From an uncultured Clostridium sp. (GTDB lineage: Bacteria; Bacillota; Clostridia; Clostridiales; Clostridiaceae), in the NCBI RefSeq assembly GCF_947036855.1, contig NZ_CAMQRY010000002.1, positions 19,556 to 83,555 of the forward strand: a stretch of DNA of 64,000 nucleotides, in the 5' to 3' direction. The notes under the pieces were generated by a model that saw nothing but the letters and a program-made list of their open reading frames with translations, was not told the origin of the DNA and made no database searches. Below, one piece after another: positions 18,161 to 27,467 of this stretch; the stretch's first letter is position 1; each line of letters opens with the position of its first letter. The position numbers and the translations under genes are program-made.

Positions 18161-18430
18161 ATGGGTATAAAGTTAATAAACATAGGTTTTGGAAATATAG
18201 TTTCAGCTAATAGATTAGTTGCAATAGTAAGTCCAGAATCAGCACCTATAAAAAGAATCATACAAGAAGCTAGAGATAGAGGTATGCTTATAGATGCAAC
18301 TTATGGAAGAAGAACAAGAGCTGTTATCATTACTGATTCAGATCATGTTATTTTATCAGCAGTACAACCTGAAACAGTTGCACATAGATTATCAACTAAA
18401 GAAGATTCAGTTGAAGAGGTTGATGAATAG
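18161..18430 (+). CDS. remA: Regulatory protein RemA (DUF370)
   Basis: RemA is a small DNA-binding protein that activates matrix and osmoprotection genes in Bacillus subtilis. ATG 18161 gives 89 residues, the same length as the Bacillus protein, and the standard N-terminus [18 protein letters not shown]. An AAAGGAGG sequence lies 6 bases before it. Core motifs are [29 protein letters not shown]. Its stop codon shares one base with the gmk GTG start, so the two are translationally coupled. Confidence 0.95.
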   Translation: MGIKLINIGFGNIVSANRLVAIVSPESAPIKRIIQEARDRGMLIDATYGRRTRAVIITDSDHVILSAVQPETVAHRLSTKEDSVEEVDE

Positions 18431-19065
18431 TGGTAGATAATAAAGGTGTACTTATAGTGATTTCAGGTCCATCAGGAGCTGGGAAAGGAACTATTTGTGA
18501 AGCCTTACTTGAAAAGCATGAAGAAATTGTTTTATCAGTTTCTGCAACAACAAGAAGTCCTAGAAAAGGAGAAGTAGATGGTGTTAACTATCATTTCTTA
18601 AGCAAGGAAACTTTTGTTAGCAGAATAGAAGAAGAAGATTTTTTAGAACATGCACAGGTTTATGGAAATTATTATGGAACACCAAAGTCTGATGTTCAAA
18701 AAATACTAGACTCAGGTAGAGATGTAATTTTAGAAATAGATATACAAGGTGCTTTAAAAGTTAAAGAGCAATCAAATGAAGGTGTGTTTATATTTATATT
18801 ACCACCATCAATGGAAGAACTTAAGCAAAGGATTATAAAAAGAGGGAGTGAAACTCCTGAAAGTTTAATGACTAGATTTAAGTCAGCTTATAAAGAGATT
18901 AACTATGTATCAAAATATAATTATGCTGTAGTTAATGATACTGTTGAACGTGCAGTAGAAAAAATAGAAGGTATTCTTCTTGCTGAAAAATGCAGGGTAG
19001 ATAGATTAAAAGAAACAATTCTAGATAATAAGGAGGATTTAATACATGAAGAACTCTATGATTAG
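18430..19065 (+). CDS. gmk: Guanylate kinase
   Basis: Gmk phosphorylates GMP to GDP. The 211-residue protein has the P-loop SGPSGAGKGT near residue 11, the GMP-binding TTRSPRKGEVDGVNYHF segment, and EIDIQGALKVK. The start is GTG 18430, overlapping the remA stop by one base. The end overlaps rpoZ by 20 bases. Linkage to rpoZ is a widespread arrangement relevant to (p)ppGpp biology. Confidence 0.96.
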   Translation: MVDNKGVLIVISGPSGAGKGTICEALLEKHEEIVLSVSATTRSPRKGEVDGVNYHFLSKETFVSRIEEEDFLEHAQVYGNYYGTPKSDVQKILDSGRDVILEIDIQGALKVKEQSNEGVFIFILPPSMEELKQRIIKRGSETPESLMTRFKSAYKEINYVSKYNYAVVNDTVERAVEKIEGILLAEKCRVDRLKETILDNKEDLIHEELYD

Positions 19066-19291
19066 TCCATCAGTAGTGGAACTTTTAGAAAAGGTGGATA
19101 ACAGATATTCACTAGTAATAATAAGCTCAAAAAGAGCAAGACAAATAATAGACGGTGCAGAGCAACTTCAAAAAGTTGAATCAAATAAACCTCTAAGCAT
19201 AGCTATAAGAGAAGTAGAACAACAATCTGTAACAGCTGAAAATATGGAATATGAAGATGAAATGATTGGGAAATTAAGAAAGTATGATTAA
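19046..19291 (+). CDS. rpoZ: RNA polymerase omega subunit
   Basis: Omega helps assemble and stabilise RNA polymerase. The 81-residue protein has the family core DNRYSLVIISSKRARQI and NKPLSIAIREV. ATG 19046 follows AAGGAGG and lies inside the end of gmk. The gene also overlaps coaBC by 8 bases, so translation of gmk, rpoZ and coaBC is probably coupled. Confidence 0.93.
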   Translation: MKNSMISPSVVELLEKVDNRYSLVIISSKRARQIIDGAEQLQKVESNKPLSIAIREVEQQSVTAENMEYEDEMIGKLRKYD

Positions 19292-20465
19292 AAAATGCGT
19301 TTTAGTTGGAGTCACAGGTGGGATTGCAGCGTATAAAGCATTAGATGTTATAAGCAAGCTTAGAAAAGCAGAGGTAGAAGTTAGAGTTATAATGACTAAA
19401 TCTGCAACAGAGTTTGTTACACAATTATCATTTCAATCAATGAGTCAAAATATGGTTATTACAGATATGTTTTTAGAGCCTAAGGCTTGGGAAATACAAC
19501 ATATTTCTCTTGCTCAAAGAGCGGACCTTGTACTTATAGTTCCAGCAACAGCTAATATAATTGGAAAAGTTGCAAATGGAATAGCAGATGACATGTTATC
19601 AACAACTATTATGGCTACTAAGGCACAGGTGGTATTTGCACCTGCTATGAATACAAATATGTATGAGAATAGAATAGTTCAAGATAATATTAAAAAGCTT
19701 ACACAGTATGGTTATAAGTTTATAGAACCAGCAAGTGGAAGACTTGCATGTGGTGATATAGGAAAAGGAAAACTTGCTGATACAGATGATATTGTAGAAG
19801 ATGTTTTAAGTAGATTATATGAAAATAAGGATTTACAGGGTCAAAATATTATTGTAACAGCAGGGCCAACAAAAGCAGAGATAGACCCAGTTAGGTTTAT
19901 AACAAATAAATCAACAGGGAAAATGGGCTATGAAATAGCAAAAGAAGCAAGAGATAGAGGTGCAAATGTAACCTTAATTTCTGGAACAGATGCTCTTAAA
20001 AGACCATGTAATGTTGAATTTGTAAAAATAAATACAAATGAAGAAATGTATAATGAGGTTATAAAAAGATTTGATGATGCAAATATAGTTATCAAAGCTG
20101 CAGCAGTTGCTGATTATAAACCAAAAGAATACAGTAAGAAAAAAATTAAAAAACAAGAGGGCGATTGGTCTTTAGCTCTAGAAAGAGATAGAGATATACT
20201 TAAAACTCTTGGAAGTAAAAAGAATAAACAAATTTTAGTTGGATTTGCAGCAGAGAGCAATGATTTAATTGAGAATGCAGTAAAGAAATTAAAAAATAAA
20301 AATTTAGACTACATAGTTGCAAATGATATTTCATCAACTGTAACTGGTTTTGGATCAGATGAAAATAAGGTTACTATAATTTCTGAAAATGAAAAGATAG
20401 ACCTTTCTCAGATGAGTAAAAGAGATGTAGCAAAAAATATTTTTGATATAATAAATAGGCGCTAA
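19284..20465 (+). CDS. coaBC: Bifunctional phosphopantothenoylcysteine decarboxylase/synthetase
   Basis: CoaBC carries out two steps of coenzyme A synthesis: joining of cysteine to 4'-phosphopantothenate (CoaB) and decarboxylation (CoaC). The 393-residue protein has the N-terminal flavoprotein CoaC domain (GVTGGIAAYKALDVI, PAMNTNMY, SGRLACGDIGKGK) and the CoaB domain (TAGPTKAEIDPVRFITNKSTGKMGYEIA, then AAAVADYKP). It has no strong Shine-Dalgarno sequence and starts inside rpoZ, consistent with coupling. coaD lies about 17 kb downstream in this window. Confidence 0.96.
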   Translation: MIKKCVLVGVTGGIAAYKALDVISKLRKAEVEVRVIMTKSATEFVTQLSFQSMSQNMVITDMFLEPKAWEIQHISLAQRADLVLIVPATANIIGKVANGIADDMLSTTIMATKAQVVFAPAMNTNMYENRIVQDNIKKLTQYGYKFIEPASGRLACGDIGKGKLADTDDIVEDVLSRLYENKDLQGQNIIVTAGPTKAEIDPVRFITNKSTGKMGYEIAKEARDRGANVTLISGTDALKRPCNVEFVKINTNEEMYNEVIKRFDDANIVIKAAAVADYKPKEYSKKKIKKQEGDWSLALERDRDILKTLGSKKNKQILVGFAAESNDLIENAVKKLKNKNLDYIVANDISSTVTGFGSDENKVTIISENEKIDLSQMSKRDVAKNIFDIINRR

Positions 20466-20478
20466 TTTGCGCCTTTTT
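20457..20478 (+). terminator. Terminator overlapping the coaBC stop codon
   Basis: A 6-bp GC-rich stem (AGGCGC and GCGCCT) followed by TTTTT. The coaBC stop codon lies at the start of the loop, so terminating ribosomes could affect folding. Moderate strength. Confidence 0.7.
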
Positions 20479-20506
20479 GTTTATAAAAGATTAAAGGTGA
20501 ATTAAT

Positions 20507-22699
20507 ATGGATTTATATGCAGATATAATTGTAAATAGTGATGCAGTAACAATAGATAAGCCATTTAGTTATAAAGTTAAAGATGAACTTTTTGATATAA
20601 TAAAGCAAGGACATAGAGTGAGAGTTCCATTTGGTTTTGGAAATAGAACAATTGAGGGCTTTATTTTATCTTTATATGAAGAAGAAAAAAATGATAATAT
20701 AAAATATAAATATATATCATCAATTTGTGATGATAAGCCATTACTTAATAAAGAAAGTTTAATGTTAGTTGAATTTTTACGAAGAAAATATCTTTGTAAA
20801 TACATAGATGCACTTAGAATAATGATACCACCTAAAATACTTAGTGGTAATAAAGAAAAAACTAAACAAGTTGTAGTAATAAAAGATTATAGATTTGATT
20901 TAACTATAAAGCAGACAGAGGCTTTAGATATTATTAGAGAAAATAATGGATTATATACTAAAAGTGAGCTAATGAAAAAATTTAATATAGGCGCACATAT
21001 TATAAAGAAACTTGTTGAAAGTGATGCTGTAGAAGTAAGCATTCAAAAAGTTGATAGAAGTAATAAAAAAGAATTTGAAAATTATCCAGCAAAAAAGCTT
21101 ACAGATGATCAAGAAAATGCATATTATAAAGTGCTAAGAAGTAATAAAACTTGTTTGCTAAAAGGTGTTACAGGTAGTGGTAAAACAGAGGTTTATATGA
21201 ATCTTGTAAGTTCTATGTTGTTTGAAGATAAAGAATCACTTATATTAGTTCCAGAAATTTCACTTACACCTCAAATGATTGAACGGTTTAAAGGAAGGTT
21301 TGGAAGTGATATAGCCATATTTCATAGTAGACTCTCAGATGGAGAAAGGTATGATCAATGGTATAGAATAAAAAATGGTGAAGTTAAGGTTGCTATAGGA
21401 GCTAGGTCTGCTATATTTTTACCATTTAGAGAACTTGGAATAATAATAATAGATGAAGAACATGAAAGTACGTATAAATCAGAAATGAGTCCTAGATATA
21501 ATACAATAGAAGTTGCTAACTTTCTAAAGGGATTAACAGGATGTAAAGTGCTTTTAGGTACAGCAACGCCTAGTCTTGATAGTTATTATAAGACAATAAA
21601 AAAAGAGTATGAATTGATAGAACTAAGAGAAAGAATTGGTGGAAGACCTCTTCCTAAAGTAGAACTTGTTGATATGAGAGAAGAACTTTCAGCGGGAAAT
21701 AAAACTATGTTTAGTAGAGTTTTATATAATAAGATAAAAGAAAAACTTGAAAAAAAAGAACAGATAATACTTTTCTTAAATAGAAGAGGGTATTCAAGCT
21801 TTGTATCTTGTAGAAAGTGTGGATTTGTTTATACTTGTGATAGTTGTGATATATCAATGACATACCATAGTAGTGGAAAGATGATTTGTCATTATTGTGG
21901 TAAATCAAAGAAGCTAGATAATGCTTGTCCGAAATGTAGTAGTAAATATTTAAAGCACTTTGGAACTGGAACTGAAAAAGTAGAACAGGCAGTAAATAAA
22001 TACTTTAAAGATGCTAGAGTTGTAAGGATGGATGTAGATACAACTAGAAAGAAAGATTCACATGAAATTCTTTATAATAAGTTTAAAAATCAGGAAGCAG
22101 ATATTTTAATAGGAACACAGATGATAGCTAAAGGTTTTGATTTTGAGAATGTTACTCTTGTTGGTGTTCTTGCAGCAGACCTTGGGGTTAACTTCCCAGA
22201 TTATAGAGCAGGAGAAAAAAGTTTTCAAATCATAACACAAGTTAGTGGAAGAGCAGGTAGAGCAGATAAAAAAGGTGAGGTTATAGTTCAAACTTATAAC
22301 CCAACACATTATTCACTTGAATATGCTAAAACAGCTAATTATGAATCATTTTTTAAAAATGAACTTATGATTAGAAAAGCTATGGAATATCCACCTTTTT
22401 CAAAGCTTATGGTAATAAATCTAGGAAGTGTATTTGAATCAATGCTTATAGATTTTTCAAGAAAATTGCAAAGAGAATTAAACGTTATGTTGAAAAATGA
22501 AAGTGGAGTTTTAGTTTATGAAGCAGCTCAATCAGTTGTTTCAAAAATTAAAGATACTCATAGGTGGCAGATACTTATAAAAGGTAATATAAATGATTAT
22601 AATGCAGAACTTATAAAAAATAAGGTTTATAAGTTGACGCAAGGTGTATATAATAAAATTAGAGTTGTTATGGATATTAATCCAAACAATTTGATGTAG
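20507..22699 (+). CDS. priA: Primosomal replication restart helicase PriA
   Basis: PriA reloads the replisome at collapsed forks. The 730-residue protein has an N-terminal 3'-end-binding domain, a helicase core with Walker A GVTGSGKTEVYM, DEEH box (IIIDEEHESTYKS), GTATPSLDS, and the paired zinc-binding clusters CRKCGFVYTCDSC and CHYCGKSKKLDNACPKC, then the VSGRAGRADKKGEV helicase motif. ATG 20507 follows AAAGGTGA. It lies between coaBC and def as in many Firmicutes. Confidence 0.96.
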   Translation: MDLYADIIVNSDAVTIDKPFSYKVKDELFDIIKQGHRVRVPFGFGNRTIEGFILSLYEEEKNDNIKYKYISSICDDKPLLNKESLMLVEFLRRKYLCKYIDALRIMIPPKILSGNKEKTKQVVVIKDYRFDLTIKQTEALDIIRENNGLYTKSELMKKFNIGAHIIKKLVESDAVEVSIQKVDRSNKKEFENYPAKKLTDDQENAYYKVLRSNKTCLLKGVTGSGKTEVYMNLVSSMLFEDKESLILVPEISLTPQMIERFKGRFGSDIAIFHSRLSDGERYDQWYRIKNGEVKVAIGARSAIFLPFRELGIIIIDEEHESTYKSEMSPRYNTIEVANFLKGLTGCKVLLGTATPSLDSYYKTIKKEYELIELRERIGGRPLPKVELVDMREELSAGNKTMFSRVLYNKIKEKLEKKEQIILFLNRRGYSSFVSCRKCGFVYTCDSCDISMTYHSSGKMICHYCGKSKKLDNACPKCSSKYLKHFGTGTEKVEQAVNKYFKDARVVRMDVDTTRKKDSHEILYNKFKNQEADILIGTQMIAKGFDFENVTLVGVLAADLGVNFPDYRAGEKSFQIITQVSGRAGRADKKGEVIVQTYNPTHYSLEYAKTANYESFFKNELMIRKAMEYPPFSKLMVINLGSVFESMLIDFSRKLQRELNVMLKNESGVLVYEAAQSVVSKIKDTHRWQILIKGNINDYNAELIKNKVYKLTQGVYNKIRVVMDINPNNLM

Positions 22700-22710
22700 G
22701 AGGTAAAGTT

Positions 22711-23154
22711 ATGGCATTAAGAACTGTAAGGGTTGATGAAGATCCGATATTAAGAAAGATTAGTAAAGAGGTTAAGGAGATAACTCCAAGAACTTCTATT
22801 TTAATACAAGATATGATAGATACAATGGTAGAACTAAATGGAGTAGGTCTTGCAGCTGTGCAAGTTGGTATTCTTAAAAGAATATTTATTGTTGATATAC
22901 AAGATGGAGCTGGATATAAAGTTTTTGTAAATCCTGAAATAATAGAAAATGAAGGTGTAGAAATTGGCCTTGAAGGTTGTCTTAGTTTACCAGGAAGAAC
23001 TGGAGATGTAGCTAGGTCAAAAAGTATAACTATAAAAGCTATGAATGAAAAGGGTGAAGATTTTGAACTTATAGCATCAGGGTTTTTAGCTAGAGCAATT
23101 CAACATGAGAATGATCATTTAAATGCTAAATTATTTATAGACCATATAAAATAA
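22711..23154 (+). CDS. def: Peptide deformylase
   Basis: Def removes the N-formyl group from nascent proteins. All three motifs are present in 147 residues: GVGLAAVQ, EGCLSLPG and QHENDH (HExxH metal site). Position 6 after HENDH reads A where many family members have G, which is a common clostridial variation. ATG 22711 follows AGGAGG directly after priA. It pairs functionally with fmt, which follows. Confidence 0.95.
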   Translation: MALRTVRVDEDPILRKISKEVKEITPRTSILIQDMIDTMVELNGVGLAAVQVGILKRIFIVDIQDGAGYKVFVNPEIIENEGVEIGLEGCLSLPGRTGDVARSKSITIKAMNEKGEDFELIASGFLARAIQHENDHLNAKLFIDHIK

Positions 23155-23160
23155 AAAGAG

Positions 23161-23195
23161 TTCAGTAGGATTAAGTATTCTACTGAATGTTTTTT
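23161..23195 (+). terminator. Terminator after def
   Basis: An 11-bp stem (TTCAGTAGGAT and ATTCTACTGAA, one G-U pair) with a 5-nt loop, followed by TG and T6. Confidence 0.8.
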
Positions 23196-23256
23196 AGGAA
23201 AATAAACTTTAATAATTAAAAAAATATAATTATCTGATATCATAGGAGGAAAAAAT

Positions 23257-24186
23257 ATGAATATAGTATTTATGGGTACACCAGATTTTGCAGTACCATC
23301 ATTAAAAGCACTAATAGATGAATTTGGAGTAAAGGCAGTATACACACAGCCAGATAGACCAAAAGGTAGAGGGAAAAAATTATCTATAACACCAGTAAAA
23401 GAACTTGCACTTGAACACAATATTGAGGTGTTTCAACCAGAAAGCTTAAGAAAAGAACCAGAAGCAGTTGCAAAACTTAAAGAAATGAAACCAGATTTTA
23501 TTATAGTAGTAGCATTTGGACAAATACTTCCAAAAGAGGTTTTAGAAATACCAAAGTATGCTTGTATAAACTTACATGGTTCATTACTTCCAAAGTATAG
23601 AGGTGCAGCACCAATACAGTGGAGTGTAATAAATGGTGAGAAATTCGCCGGAAATACAACAATGCTTATGGATGTAGGTCTTGATACAGGTGATATGCTT
23701 TTAACAAATAAAGTTGAAATAACAAGATTTATGACAGCTAGCGATTTGTATGAAGAGCTTAAAGGTTCAGGAGCAGGACTTTTAGTTGAAACTATTAATA
23801 AAATGATTAAAAATGAAATAACACCAATAAAGCAAAATGATGATGAGAGTACATATGCATCAATGCTTAATAAAGAAATGGCTAAAATTGATTGGTCAAA
23901 ATCAGCACAGGAGATTCATAATCACATAAGAGGTCTTAACTCTTGGCCAATGGCAACAACAAGTCTTGGAGATAAAGTAATAAAGATTCATGAAAGTGAT
24001 TATATAGAAGAAAATTCAGATGCAGCAGCAGGAACAATTATAGAAGCTAGTAAAATAGGAATACAAGTAGCAACAGGCAATGGGATTTTAATAATTAAAA
24101 AACTTCAAATGCCAAATGCTAAGCCATTAAAAGTACAGGATTTCTTAAATGGAAATACTATTGAGTTAAACACAAAATTAGTTTAA
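23257..24186 (+). CDS. fmt: Methionyl-tRNA formyltransferase
   Basis: Fmt formylates initiator Met-tRNA using 10-formyl-tetrahydrofolate. The 309-residue protein has GTPDFAVPSLKALI at the N-terminus, the catalytic block with NLHGSLLPKYRGAAPIQW, and the C-terminal OB-like domain containing HNHIRGLNSWPMA. ATG 23257 follows AGGAGG. It lies beside def, its functional counterpart, though a terminator separates them. Confidence 0.97.
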   Translation: MNIVFMGTPDFAVPSLKALIDEFGVKAVYTQPDRPKGRGKKLSITPVKELALEHNIEVFQPESLRKEPEAVAKLKEMKPDFIIVVAFGQILPKEVLEIPKYACINLHGSLLPKYRGAAPIQWSVINGEKFAGNTTMLMDVGLDTGDMLLTNKVEITRFMTASDLYEELKGSGAGLLVETINKMIKNEITPIKQNDDESTYASMLNKEMAKIDWSKSAQEIHNHIRGLNSWPMATTSLGDKVIKIHESDYIEENSDAAAGTIIEASKIGIQVATGNGILIIKKLQMPNAKPLKVQDFLNGNTIELNTKLV

Positions 24187-24191
24187 TAAAC

Positions 24192-24289
24192 TTTAAAATT
24201 AATATAAGTCTTAGAGATAATAGCTTATATTAATTTTAAATAAAAGATATGTTATACTAATATAAGTAAGTGTAGTATAAAAACTTATA
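24192..24289 (+). promoter_or_regulatory. Two inverted repeats sharing a TATAAG motif and a candidate rsmB promoter
   Basis: A perfect 17-bp inverted repeat (TTTAAAATTAATATAAG at 24192-24208 and its complement at 24224-24240, 15-nt loop) is followed by a second one (TATAAGT at 24261-24267 and ACTTATA at 24283-24289). AATATAAGT occurs at the same place in both. TATACT at 24253-24258 with weak TTAATT at 24230-24235 (17-bp spacer) is a possible promoter lying partly in the first repeat. It may be an operator or mRNA hairpins. Confidence 0.45.
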
Positions 24290-24357
24290 GTTACATAATA
24301 AAAAGGAAGAATATTTTAGTTGGTAAAACAATAAAATTAAGAATAGAGGTAAAAATT

Positions 24358-25677
24358 ATGAATATGAGAAAAGTAATTGTAGAGATATTAGATGAAGTTT
24401 TTTATAGAGGAGCATACTCTAATATTGAGTTAAACAAAAGATTAAATAACATAGTTGCAGAAGCAAATGACAAAGGACTTGTAACAGAAGTTGTTTATGG
24501 TACTATAAAGTACAAAAAAACAATAGATATAATATTAGAGAGTTTTGTTAAATCAATAGACTCTATAGATAAAAATGTACTTAACATATTAAGAAGTGCT
24601 ATATATCAAATGAGATACTTAGATAGAGTTCCAGATTATGCTATAGTAAACGAAGCTGTAAACTTATCAAAAGAAAGAGCAAAAAACTTAAGTAGTTTTG
24701 TAAATGGAGTTTTAAGAAACTATCTAAGAAATAAAGATAAGAAGTTTGAAGGTAGACTATCAGGAACACAAAAACTAGCTTATGAATATTCATTTGAAAA
24801 ATGGATGATAGACCTTTTAGTTGGGCAGTATGGACTTGAAACAACTACAAAAATGCTTGCAGGTTTTAATGAAAGACCAGCAGTTACAGTTAGAGTTAAT
24901 AGCCTTAAAGCTGATTATGATGATGTTTTAGAAACTTTAGAAGAGCAAGGATATGATGTAGAAGAGGGATATATATGCCCAGAAGCTATAACAATCAGAA
25001 AAGGAAGCTCAATAGAAAGAAATGAACTATATCAACAAGGATTAATAACAGTTCAAGATGAGAGTGCAATGCTTGTAGCTCCATTATTAGATCCTAAAGA
25101 AGGGGATGTAGTAATGGATTTATGTAGTGCGCCAGGGGGTAAAGCTACTCATTTAAGTGAACTTTTAATGAATACAGGGGAAGTTCATGCATTTGATATA
25201 TATGAGCATAAATTAAGACTTATACAAGAAAATATAGATAGACTTGGAATTACAAATATAGAAATGGGAATTATGGATGCAGTTAAACTTAACGGTAAGT
25301 ATATTAACTTTGCTGATAAGATACTACTTGATGTTCCATGTTCAGGTCTTGGAATCATAAGAAAGAAACCAGAAATAAAATGGACTAAAAATGGTAGAGA
25401 ACTACAACAAATAGCTAGAACACAAATACAGATTTTAAATAATGCCTGGGAATATTTAAAGACTGGTGGAGAACTTGTTTATTCAACTTGTACTTTAAAT
25501 AAAAGAGAAAATGAAGATGTAATAGAAAGATTCATGGGTAGAAATAAAGACGCTAGTGTAGAAAAGGTATTTATTGGTCAAAATGATAATATCATATATA
25601 ATGGTGATGGAAGTGTTACTATATTACCAAATGAATATATGGACGGTTTCTTCATGGTAAAACTAAAGAAAAACTAA
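24358..25677 (+). CDS. rsmB: 16S rRNA (cytosine(967)-C(5))-methyltransferase RsmB
   Basis: RsmB methylates C967 of 16S rRNA. The 439-residue protein has an N-terminal NusB-like RNA-binding domain (about 1-140) and a SAM-dependent Rossmann domain with [15 protein letters not shown], the PCSG motif ([17 protein letters not shown]) and the catalytic cysteine in YSTCTLN. ATG 24358 follows AGAGGT; a second ATG at 24364 is an alternative. It is the first gene of the rlmN-stp-prkC run. Confidence 0.95.
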   Translation: MNMRKVIVEILDEVFYRGAYSNIELNKRLNNIVAEANDKGLVTEVVYGTIKYKKTIDIILESFVKSIDSIDKNVLNILRSAIYQMRYLDRVPDYAIVNEAVNLSKERAKNLSSFVNGVLRNYLRNKDKKFEGRLSGTQKLAYEYSFEKWMIDLLVGQYGLETTTKMLAGFNERPAVTVRVNSLKADYDDVLETLEEQGYDVEEGYICPEAITIRKGSSIERNELYQQGLITVQDESAMLVAPLLDPKEGDVVMDLCSAPGGKATHLSELLMNTGEVHAFDIYEHKLRLIQENIDRLGITNIEMGIMDAVKLNGKYINFADKILLDVPCSGLGIIRKKPEIKWTKNGRELQQIARTQIQILNNAWEYLKTGGELVYSTCTLNKRENEDVIERFMGRNKDASVEKVFIGQNDNIIYNGDGSVTILPNEYMDGFFMVKLKKN

Positions 25678-25690
25678 TGGAGGATTAAAA

Positions 25691-26728
25691 ATGAAAGATA
25701 TATTATGTATGAACCTTAAAGAGTTACAAACTTGGATGGGGGAAAATGGTGAGAGTAAATTTCGTGCAAAGCAAGTTTTTGATTGGATATATAAAGATAA
25801 AGATAGCTTTGATGATATGAAAAACTTACCAGAGAGTACAAAACAAAAGTTAAATAAAGATTTTTATCTAGAATATCCAGAGGTTATTGGTAACTTTAAA
25901 TCAATGACAGATGGAACAAGAAAGTATTTACTTACACTTGCGGATGAAAATATAATTGAATGTGTTGTTATGAAGCATAAACATGGAAACACAATATGTG
26001 TAACAACACAAGTTGGATGTAGAATGGGATGTAAATTCTGTGCTTCAACTATAGATGGAAGAATTAGAAACTTATCATCAGGTGAAATACTTGCACAAGT
26101 TATAGTGGCTACTAAACTTTTAGGTGAGAGAATTTCAAATATTGTTTTAATGGGAAGTGGAGAGCCACTTGATAATTATGATGAGGTTATGAAGTTTTTA
26201 GAACTTGTAAATGCAGACTACGGTCTTAATATAGGACAAAGACACATTACATTATCAACTTGTGGAATTGTACCTAGAATTAAAGATATGGCTGATAAAG
26301 AAATGCAAGTTGGGCTAGCTATTTCACTTCACTCAGTGACGGATGAAAGTAGAAAGCAAATAATGCCAATAGCAAATAAGTATTCTATAAAAGAGTTACT
26401 TGATGCATGTAGGTACTATATTGAAAAAACTAATAGAAGAGTTACGTTTGAATATGCATTATTAAAAGGTATAAATGATAATGTTGACATTGCAAATGCT
26501 CTAGGGAATTTATTAAAAGGGATGCTTTGTCATGTTAATTTAATACCAGTAAATGAAATAAAAGAAAATGATTTTAAAAAGCCATCTAAAGAAGATATAG
26601 AATTATTTAGAGGAGTTTTAGATTCGTATGGGGTAGAGGCAACTATAAGACAAGAAAAAGGTGCTGACATTGATGCAGCTTGTGGGCAACTTAGAAGAAG
26701 TCATATAGAAAAAAATAAAGAGGCCTAA
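25691..26728 (+). CDS. rlmN: Dual-specificity RNA methyltransferase RlmN (radical SAM)
   Basis: RlmN makes 2-methyladenosine at A2503 of 23S rRNA and A37 of some tRNAs. The radical-SAM cluster cysteines C110, C114 and C117 are in GCRMGCKFC. The second catalytic cysteine is in the C-terminal [19 protein letters not shown] and the SLH motif ([10 protein letters not shown]) are also present. At 345 residues it is standard. ATG 25691 follows GGAGG right after rsmB. Confidence 0.97.
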   Translation: MKDILCMNLKELQTWMGENGESKFRAKQVFDWIYKDKDSFDDMKNLPESTKQKLNKDFYLEYPEVIGNFKSMTDGTRKYLLTLADENIIECVVMKHKHGNTICVTTQVGCRMGCKFCASTIDGRIRNLSSGEILAQVIVATKLLGERISNIVLMGSGEPLDNYDEVMKFLELVNADYGLNIGQRHITLSTCGIVPRIKDMADKEMQVGLAISLHSVTDESRKQIMPIANKYSIKELLDACRYYIEKTNRRVTFEYALLKGINDNVDIANALGNLLKGMLCHVNLIPVNEIKENDFKKPSKEDIELFRGVLDSYGVEATIRQEKGADIDAACGQLRRSHIEKNKEA

Positions 26729-26746
26729 AAGGAGAATGGTTTATTT

Positions 26747-27466
26747 ATGGTGGGATTTGTAACTGATATAGGAAATGTTAGACAAATTAATGAGGATTAT
26801 GGAGATTACCAATTAAGTGGAAAGTATAAATTATTTATTGTTGCAGATGGTATGGGTGGTCATAATGCTGGAGAAGTAGCAAGTAAAATGGCAGTTGAGG
26901 GCTTAATTAAATTTGTGGAAGAAAATTATGGTGAAATAGCAGATAGTGAAATATTAATAGAAGCAGTAGCTGAAGTTAATTATGATATATATATACACTC
27001 TAAAAGGGCAAATAATCTTTCGGGGATGGGGACTACTATAGCAGCAGCTTTTGTAACAGATGAATGTATAAGAGTGATAAATATAGGTGATAGTGTTTGT
27101 TATGGGATTGATACGGAGTGTATTGATAAAATAACAAAAGATCATTCATTAGTACAAGAGTTATTGGATGCTGGTAGTATAAGTGTGGAAGAAGCTAGGA
27201 ATCATCCAAGGAAAAATATAATAACAAGAGCTGTAGGAACTAATATAAGAGTTGAAGTAGATCAATTTACTGTTCCAAAAAATGTTTACAAGTATTTAAT
27301 GTTATGCACTGATGGGCTTAGCAATGAAGTTAGTGAAAATGATATTTTTAATGAGATAAAAGGAACTGATGACATAAAAATATCAAGTAATAGATTAGTT
27401 GATATGGCTAAAACTGCAGGTGGAAAAGATAATATAACAGTTCTTGTTTTTGGAGGAGAGAATTAG
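26747..27466 (+). CDS. prpC: PP2C-family Ser/Thr protein phosphatase
   Basis: A metal-dependent phosphatase that reverses PrkC phosphorylation. The 239-residue PPM domain has NEDYGDY, the metal-binding VADGMGGHNAGEVAS, INIGDS, TKDHSLVQELLDAGSI, CTDGLSN and GGKDNITVLV. ATG 26747 follows AAAAGGAG. Its end is one base from the prkC start, whose Shine-Dalgarno sequence lies inside it; the pair is one translationally linked module. Confidence 0.95.
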   Translation: MVGFVTDIGNVRQINEDYGDYQLSGKYKLFIVADGMGGHNAGEVASKMAVEGLIKFVEENYGEIADSEILIEAVAEVNYDIYIHSKRANNLSGMGTTIAAAFVTDECIRVINIGDSVCYGIDTECIDKITKDHSLVQELLDAGSISVEEARNHPRKNIITRAVGTNIRVEVDQFTVPKNVYKYLMLCTDGLSNEVSENDIFNEIKGTDDIKISSNRLVDMAKTAGGKDNITVLVFGGEN

Positions 27467-27467
27467 T

